This document shows positions 63,250-64,000 of a stretch of DNA of 64,000 nt, in pieces. How positions within the stretch are numbered: position 1 is the stretch's first letter; each line of letters begins with the position of its first letter. Both the position numbers and the translations under genes were made by a program. Source of the stretch: Cliona cf. orientalis (Eukaryota > Porifera > Demospongiae > Clionaida > Clionaidae); NCBI GenBank assembly GCA_963930775.1, contig OZ005691.1, forward strand, positions 4,833,000 through 4,896,999. Reading direction: 5' to 3'. Below the pieces are notes generated by a model. The model was not told the origin of the DNA. It did not search any database and was given only the letters and a program-made list of their open reading frames with translations.

Positions 63250-64000
63250 TTAATCTTCATTTCAGAGAAACAAGATTCCTCCAAGTGCGCCACTCCACAC
63301 CGTGTCTATTACTCTAAGTATAGACCATTGAGGTTGGAGTAACTACAGGCATTGTACCACCAGCCTCCTCGGCGATGATCAGCACACTGTAAACTTCCAT
63401 GATTGTCGTTATCTCTGTCACGTGTAGTAAATTTCATTGAATTATGGTAGACCAAGGAGTCCCCAGCTGTTCCACTATATCCGGCAACATTCAGTATATA
63501 CTTACTGGATTCGCTTCCCACAGTGAATGTGCTATACTGAGCATAAGCTGTGCTACTGAAATCCCTCAAGTCGACACGCAGTGTAGTGTTGTTGGAAGTC
63601 AGAAGGTGAATTTTATCCAAACCCAGCCAAAATTCATTCTCCCTGTAAATCTCCAAATCCATTTTGATAATCAGTCCAATTTCTGTAGAAATCAACAGAC
63701 CCATCTTTTCTTCGCTGAAACACCGTCCACCCTCCTCCATCAGTCATCATGTCACAGTAGACCTCAAATGAAGTATCATTAGCATAAATTTGATACACTC
63801 CTGACTCATTTTTGCCACCATCATACAATTCTTTGCAGCTTTTGTATGTTTTAAGCTCTATTATTGGATTATCTGAATCAAAATAACATTTCAATATTTA
63901 GCTATAGTTGCCACTCATAAAAAAGTCAAGATTATCCTAATTTAACTTACTTTCTGAGCAATCTGTAGCATCCATAACTTTGCTGCAAGTGCAACTTTCG
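63250..64000 (-). pseudogene. Fibrinogen-related domain (FReD) protein, damaged, 5' end off window
   Basis: Exon 63951-64000 (partial) encodes a Cys-rich piece (SCTCSKVMDATDCSE). It joins in phase 1 to an exon starting at 63872 that carries the FReD: ELYDGGKNESGVYQIY, CDMMTDGGGWTVFQRR, DFYRNWTDYQNGFGDLQGE, WLGLDKIHLLT, DRDNDNH (calcium site) and WWYNAC. After LQGE the frame is broken by an extra 4 bases, a tandem GAAT. Beyond NGLYL come two stops and further shifts before VEWRTW and EMKIK remnants at about 63250-63290. Intact relatives are secreted lectins of innate immunity (ficolin, tachylectin, angiopoietin-like). The lesions argue for a pseudogene; assembly error at GAATGAAT would not explain the end. 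Confidence 0.82.

Overview
The window looks like a piece of an early-branching animal genome, most likely a demosponge. Genes are intron-rich, with GT-AG introns in mixed phases. The DNA is AT-rich and packed with short inverted-repeat elements and with the palindrome TACATGTA. The gene content is metazoan: ROR-like receptors, a Roc-COR-death-domain protein, a fibrinogen-domain protein, a Golgi sulfotransferase and a C5orf22/UPF0489 homologue. The species call is inference from these features only.

Layout. 365-2493 (+) is the 3' end of a receptor tyrosine kinase (kringle, membrane span, ROR/MuSK/Trk-type kinase). 2494-7834 is its duplicated 3' flank, broken up by small inverted-repeat elements. 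7835-11335 (+) is a nine-exon C5orf22 homologue. 11694-13240 (+) is a three-exon carbohydrate sulfotransferase. 13461-25091 (-) is a complete eleven-exon receptor whose ectodomain is Ig/FN3-like, Ig, Frizzled CRD, kringle, Frizzled CRD, kringle; in place of a kinase it has a cytoplasmic tail with YExI repeats. 27442-31223 (+) is a coiled-coil/Roc-COR/death-domain gene. 31593-51303 (-) is a second kinase-less receptor of the same architecture, with a very large last intron that holds a dead spare tail exon, a decayed copy of the death-domain gene and a small Cys-rich secreted ORF. 54176-54760 (+) is an orphan, frameshifted Ig exon of the same family. The right end holds transposon remains, a UBE2K-like relic exon and a broken fibrinogen-domain gene that runs off the window (-).

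The central theme is a receptor family that shares one ectodomain plan but carries interchangeable cytoplasmic modules joined at a phase-1 intron after the membrane-proximal kringle: a catalytically intact kinase in one gene, and a tyrosine-repeat adaptor-like tail in at least two others. The kringle exon and its upstream intron are near-identical between the kinase gene and the second tail gene, and similarity falls off just past the splice donor, so the module exchange point can be seen. All splice phases of both long models close into single open frames, which is the main support for them; no transcript evidence was available.

Mobile DNA is abundant. At least a dozen families of short terminal-inverted-repeat elements are present, several in multiple copies, including one nested set. 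A 1.8-kb foldback element, a LINE reverse-transcriptase tail and a tyrosine-recombinase fragment are also present.
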